This document shows positions 58,438 through 64,000 of a stretch of 64,000 nt of DNA, in pieces. Under the pieces are notes generated by a model that worked only from the letters and a program-made list of their open reading frames with translations, was not told where the DNA came from and made no database searches. The translations under genes and the position numbers were made by a program. Source of the DNA: Sycobia sp. Sy_11 (lineage: Eukaryota; Arthropoda; Insecta; Hymenoptera; Epichrysomallidae); NCBI GenBank assembly GCA_018907035.1, contig JACCIC010000065.1, forward strand, positions 124,001 through 188,000, written 5' to 3'. Position 1 is the stretch's first letter. Every line of letters begins with the position of its first letter.

Positions 58438-59789
58438 GCGACAAGGGAAAGAAAGCACTAACTGGGTCCTATATTTTATTGAAATTATTTCATTTTGAAT
58501 ACTAGATAAACAAAGTAACATTAACTCTGTATACAAAATTCTGTATAATGATGTATCAGTATAGCAAATTAGATATTCAGTATAGTTTAAAATTAAAGAC
58601 GAAACATGTTTACAGACTAAACTTTAAATTTTTATCTAATATTTTTATTTATTATTTCATTATATTATAGAATATTTCATTTTTAATATTTTACATTCAG
58701 TTTAATGTATTATTAGTGATGATGTAATGCAAAGAGAAACCATTCAAAGATATATGAATATAGTTTAATCTAGTTAACATTGCATTAACATCTGCGACCC
58801 GTAATTGAGATACTATCATCTTTGATATAAGAAAATACAATTATATACATCTAAAGAAAATTTATTTTTTCAGGTTCTATTTTTCATACACGCATCGGAA
58901 TAGCGAATTTATTCTGATTAACAAGATTTCGCCTGTTTGTTTCTCGCTTTTTTGATAATAATATTGTATTAATATTAATCGCATAGTTGAAGCTCTCTAT
59001 TATGACTAGAAATAGAAAAAAATTAATGTGAAAAAAAAGAAAAAAATTACTATCAAAATCAAGTTGCAGATTTCAAACTATTCTATTGCTTTTATCTCGA
59101 TAGAATATAGAAAAGATATATTAAGTATACATAAGTTTTTGTGTTTTCGAAAATGAATCGATGTAGTATACAATTTGCCTTTCATTTATCATCATTATAA
59201 TTATATTACTTAAAAATTTCTGTCCTTATTTCAGTATCGCGGTCGAGAGATCCTAATATGGGAGAATAACATTACAAGCGGCCTTACCGCTGACCTTAAA
59301 GTATGCGCAGACAGTCTTTCGCAATCGAAAACATTCATGATTTCATCCATATTGTAAGGAGCTTTACGTATTCCGTCGGGAAAAATAAATTTATATATAT
59401 ACAAAAAACTGTTTTTCCTTTTTTTTTTTTAACCTATTTAAAATGAGTTATAAGAGCATATAAGAAAATTTGACAGTTTATGAATTAAATAAGTAAGTGA
59501 AATATAATATTTCATCAAATTATGAAATATAATATTCATCAAGTTACTCATACAAATTCATATAACGCATAAAATCAGTTTACGTTCCAAATATAATAAA
59601 TCTCGTACTGGCATTTTACGAATATGTAAAAATAAATTTCCACCCCAAAATTCAAATTTCTACTTTTGTCCGCAGTATAATTTTAAATAAAATATATTTT
59701 GAGAATAGTAATAAAAGATGGTCTCTAGAGCGCACGCACAGTCGAGCAACTTTTCATTTCGTGAGGATAAGCTGACAAGCTGTAAATGG

Positions 59790-59793
<4 letters not shown>

Positions 59794-59863
<70 letters not shown>
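59794..59863. repeat. (TA)n microsatellite
   Basis: Pure TA run of about 35 units, the longest in the window. Confidence 0.97.
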
Positions 59864-59865
<2 letters not shown>

Positions 59866-60196
59866 GTCGCCATTTACATTCTCGACCGTTTTATTTTATG
59901 AATCTCATTTCAATACATAATTAGTAAGGAAGTTAAAATGTTCTATGTAGCAGAGAAAATAGATGGTTTTCTGCTTTCTGTATTTATAGGAAGCTTGTTT
60001 TTTCTTGTTTACATTCCAAATGCTTCAGTTTTTTACATTTACTAAAATCTTTGAAATAATTTCCAACATAAAAAATTAATAATTTTAATTTTAAAAAAGA
60101 TATAATAAATATTCAGAATTGATTAAACAAATTTATGATACATATAAGTTAATTTTGAAATGTTATTTTTATAATTTACATTTAATTTGGATTATG

Positions 60197-60199
<3 letters not shown>

Positions 60200-60241
<42 letters not shown>
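60200..60241. repeat. (TA)n microsatellite
   Basis: Pure TA run. Confidence 0.97.
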
Positions 60242-60253
<12 letters not shown>

Positions 60254-62497
60254 AAAACTGTCTATATGTAATGCAATTTCTAAAATGAAAACTTTATTTT
60301 AACGCAAAATGTAAAAAATTCTACTTTACATTCTAAATAACTATTTTGCTTTTTAAATGTAAAATTAGTCGAATTATTTTTATTGCCAACAATTTATCTA
60401 TTGTTGAATAATATTTGAATGGAACAAGAAAGTAAAAAATATTATATATAGTCGTGCAATCATAAATTCTCAGACCAATAGACTTGTATGTTTCATTTTC
60501 ATAATAATATATTTAAAATGCTTGTAGTTTTTATATTATTCAAATTTCATCATGCTTTATAAAATTTAATTTCTGATATTTTATGAATATTGAAAATGTG
60601 TTAGTTAAATTTTTTAAAATTTCCTTTATAGAATTGACGCGTGACGCATATGCGTATAGAGTGTTGTATGTCAAAAGACATGCTTCGTATTATGTTATTT
60701 TTGCTCGAGACTTAAGTATTTTTGTTCTGCTTGAAAAAAAAATTCGTAGAAAATTTATACGCCTTATTTTTACAATAAAACCTGAATTCAAAGACACACA
60801 TTGATGTGTATTTATTAATTTGATAAAATAAATAACCTTGTTTGTTATACGATAGTTAAATTTATTTAATTGCAATCGATATTAAAAATTTTTTAAGTAA
60901 ATTTTTTGGGTCAAAAAATTAATATTTTAGATTATAATTCTCCAATCAAATTTACTTACAATCTTTTCCAGATTTTCTGAAATTTATAATTCAAATAGAG
61001 GCCTAGTTTTACCAAGAGTTAATTTTACTTGTTCAAAGTTTCATATTCTCAAGGATTTAGAAAAAGTATTCAAAAATTTAAGTAAAGAACTACAAGATGC
61101 TACATTTTTTTGAATACTAAAATTTAACAAAAATTATTGTAATTATAATTATAATAATATTTAAAAATAATTGCAACATAACTGCAATGCTATAATCGAA
61201 ATTTTATTCATAAAACTCATTATTTTTTTACCCAAATTTTGTAAATAGATGTAGTTTTTCTAACTTTGAATTATGTTAATTTCATTTAACTATCTATTGT
61301 TTAATCTAAAGGAATATAGATAGTTTAATATTACTTGATACTATTGAATTATTAAGCAAATATTATAGATATTTTTTTTCAAATATAAGAGTTGCGACAA
61401 ATTGATATAATACTATTATAAAAAATGATTCTATAAGTCCCGAATTGTAAATTTTCAACTATACAAATTTTTTTTAATAGATATTTTCGATTTGATTAAA
61501 AATATTTATTAACCATTAGATTCAAAAAGTTTAAAAATCTTTTATTAAAAACAAAAAGAAATTATAGATCTTGATAAAGATTTTTTTGTACATTTATTTA
61601 ATTTGTTCTCATATAGTCTAATCTGATCCTATCGAACTAGATCAACCTAATATTGGTCCGGGGAATTCATATGTATTTATTTGTATATTTATAGTTGGAG
61701 ACTTACGTAATTTATTTACTCTCTCTTTTTTGAGCTGTATAGTGAGATTCATAAGAAGTTTTTGGAAGTAATTAATTTTATAATTTATTAATTTCTTAAT
61801 AAAATGAATTTTAATGTTTAATAGTCATTTCTACGTGCATATCAATATTTTTTTAAATAGATTTTTTGAATTTTTCTCATTAATTTCTTTCAATTTCAAC
61901 TCTATTTCGTTTGATCTTTGCTTCTGGAAAATATCACATTGCGAACTATACTTTGTCAAAATTTCCCCAAAATTGCTTAATTTAATAGATGAAGATGCTT
62001 ACAAACATATCGAAGAATTTTTGAAATTTCTGAAAAATTATGGCGAAGTTCGACAAATTCTGAAAAGATTTATGAATGACAAAGTGTGGAAATTATATAC
62101 AGGTAAAGTCTGGCAACATTTGACAAAGTTTAAGAAAATTTGACAAAATCTGAACAATGTCTGACCATAAATCCGTTTAAAATTCTTTTGTTCAATATAT
62201 ATAGGAAAAAAATTGTTGAAATTTCTTTTGTTTTTGTTGAACTTGGCCAGAATATGACATAAACCTTGTTGGAAATTTCCAGATTGGGCTAAGCACTCCA
62301 ATTCGACGCTTTCGGAAATCGTTGGCAAAATTTGGTTAAGTTTGGTAAACTTCTTTATAATAAATCGTGATTGACGAGTGGTTCAATCTCAAGACAGTAT
62401 TATATATAATAAAAACGATTTTGTAGAGCTCCTGGTAAATATAATTTTAAAGCAACGATCATAAAAAAGAAGTAATTTTTATTGTTCTTCTATCTGA

Positions 62498-62498
<1 letters not shown>

Positions 62499-62546
<48 letters not shown>
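62499..62546. repeat. (TA)n microsatellite
   Basis: Pure TA run. Confidence 0.97.
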
Positions 62547-62549
<3 letters not shown>

Positions 62550-62699
62550 AACATTCAAAATGTAATAAATAATAGGACGAAGAACATATATATACTACTT
62601 TGTTCTTTTGGTAAATTAGCATAATTCGTCTTTTTGATCCAAAAATTCTTAAGCCTCGACTCGGTTAAACCGGCCATGACAAAATAGAACAGTTGATAA

Positions 62700-63300
62700 A
62701 ACAAAAATTTCATCGCGCTGCAGGTTCCGCGAGCGGCTTTTGTCGAGAGCTCTGGATTTTTGATTCCCTCTTTATAAATCAAAGCCGCACCTTAATATAC
62801 ACAGGCGCAGAGGGCATATGCCCCCCAACCGAAATCATTAATCGCATTCCTGGAGTCGAAAAAAGGGAGCGAGTAAAGAGGTGCATATGTAATAAACGAT
62901 ACGAGCAACGGGGAATTATCATTCGCGAATCTCCCGCTTCTATTTTCGCAGCTGATCTGCATAAGGATGCGAGAGAGGGAGAGAGGGAGCTTTATATGCA
63001 CCAGGGCCGCGCGTGGGCGACGATTCGAAGGTGCGTATGTCGAGACGCGAAATCAACTCCCGTGGGTTGTCGGGCAACAATGCTTATAATATATACATAA
63101 TGAATAGACGTGACAGTTGTCAGTGAAAACAGAGAGGAGTGGAAAAAGAATCGAACGAGTGCTGTGATCAATAAGAAGAAAAACAAACCAAAAGTACATA
63201 CATATATAATGTTAAAACAGACCGCGGTAGAAGTGGGAAAGACCCATACGCTTGCGCGGGGACTTTACACATATTTATATATAGTATAATCCCCCTATTC
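62700..63300 (+). promoter_or_regulatory. CpG-richer upstream region of a right-hand gene
   Basis: GC and CpG content rise sharply against the AT-rich DNA to the left, with no coding frame of known type. A TATA-like run (TATTTATATATAG at about 63272-63286) precedes the candidate first exon. Insect promoters are often AT-rich, so this is suggestive only. Confidence 0.35.
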
Positions 63301-63459
63301 CCCTATTATACACGGATTTCGCCGAGATGAGCGCGGAGCGGTGAGCGCGCGGTCGCCAGTTGGTCTCGCGATCCGATCGTGCGCGGATCGTTTCGTTTAC
63401 GTGATTGTAATCGGCTGCTGCTGGAGAGAAGCGCGTGCGAAAGATCGAAAAAGAGAGGC

Positions 63460-63511
<52 letters not shown>

Positions 63512-63525
63512 CGTCGGATTTTCAG
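63300..63525 (+). other. candidate noncoding first exon with splice donor
   Basis: A CpG-dense segment with a (GA)n tract (63463-63509) ends in TTTTCAG|GTGAGT at 63525/63526, a consensus donor. The short frames across it (62 and 90 codons) have no recognised content. A gene extending beyond 64000 on the plus strand would explain it. Confidence 0.4.
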
Positions 63526-63526
63526 G

Positions 63527-64000
63527 TGAGTTATTTTAGGACGGGCGGCTTTTTTGTTGCTTGCTGTAGGATGGCCTATACAAGCGTTTGTCAGTCCGGT
63601 GAAATAACCGGTATATTCGGGATATTATCCTTCGGATTTCTATATGGTTGATATTTGTAGTTTGCTGAAATTCTATATATTATATATGGCTAATGGCCTT
63701 TTTTCGGCGAACCGTAATGTGAAAAGGCGATATAACATTTGACCCAATTTTTGCACCAAAATTTGAAACGATCCCTTGACTTAGTCGAAGTGAACTTTTA
63801 CAAATTTAACATTCTTAATATATTACTGTTGGATCAAGATGATCAAATGTTAAAAAGCATATTAAAGACATTTTTTATACGTTGACTGGAAAAAGGTTTT
63901 GACTATTACGATTTTTTGTATTATTTTTTGCATTTAAGATATTCTTAGGAGTACTACATATATGAACTATGTAGGACTTTATGATGTATGAATCATCAAA
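63527..64000. other. AT-rich end of window, possible first intron
   Basis: No coding sequence is recognised. Confidence 0.4.

Larger units (their letters stand above)
57940..62690. other. AT-rich intergenic stretch
   Basis: No coding sequence is supported; the 60-110 codon frames are AT-driven. It contains an alternating purine-pyrimidine CA/CG tract (58349-58437), TA microsatellites (59794-59863, 60200-60241, 62499-62546) and a loose series of GACAAA.TCTGAA-like repeats (62045-62165). Confidence 0.6.

Noticed and set aside
61814..62328. Overlapping 96-109-codon frames on both strands
   Set aside because: AT-rich degenerate repeats (GACAAA/TCTGAA-like) give frames on both strands; no splice pattern or domain.

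Overview
The window is AT-rich, intron-containing animal nuclear DNA. The nested BEL/Pao, Gypsy, R1-type LINE, mariner and Helitron-like sequences point to an insect, and the two host genes and the mariner type fit a hymenopteran, most likely an ant. The species cannot be fixed from the sequence. No tRNA, rRNA or CRISPR array was recognised.

Two host genes bracket the window. On the minus strand at the left edge (326-3250) are the first six coding exons of a mind bomb 2 (mib2) E3 ubiquitin ligase homologue; its 3' half, including the RING fingers, lies beyond base 1. On the plus strand at 54501-57335 is a complete eight-exon gene for a PABP-interacting protein 1 (Paip1) homologue, 481 codons, with PAM2, MIF4G and C-terminal acidic PABP-binding regions. 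At 63300-63525 a CpG-rich, GA-rich block ending in a consensus splice donor looks like a noncoding first exon of a gene running off the right edge.

Almost everything from 4.8 to 54 kb is a nested transposon graveyard. Left part: a 2.4-kb element with about 115-bp inverted ends enclosing a dead mariner (4798-7182); a 1.7-kb solo LTR with a 4-bp target duplication (7428-9128); a BEL/Pao element on the minus strand with a long pol frame but no gag (13283-18082); and an R1-type LINE cut off inside its reverse transcriptase (about 19445-21885).

Central part: one minus-strand Gypsy element spans 25253-43527. Its 3' LTR is split by a foreign solo LTR (25419-27298, duplication GCAT). Its body is split by a whole BEL/Pao element (29656-37268, duplication CATTT). 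Its gag is split by a nearly intact mariner (41107-42377). A second Gypsy copy (about 43528-51480) is in turn broken by a Helitron-like element and a GC-rich tandem-repeat insertion. The order of insertion can be read directly from the nesting.

The most unusual signals are in the Gypsy family: (i) an array of four stem-loops in the transcribed part of the LTR, whose outer stems differ between units but stay complementary, with a two-sided compensatory change between LTR copies; (ii) accessory ORFs downstream of pol, one a retropepsin-like protein whose catalytic Asp is Asn, and others sharing an IPSGVR...QWRIRI module; (iii) short perfect fold-back palindromes inside gag and RNase H. A 60-bp minisatellite that keeps a 20-residue reading frame occurs at two distant loci.
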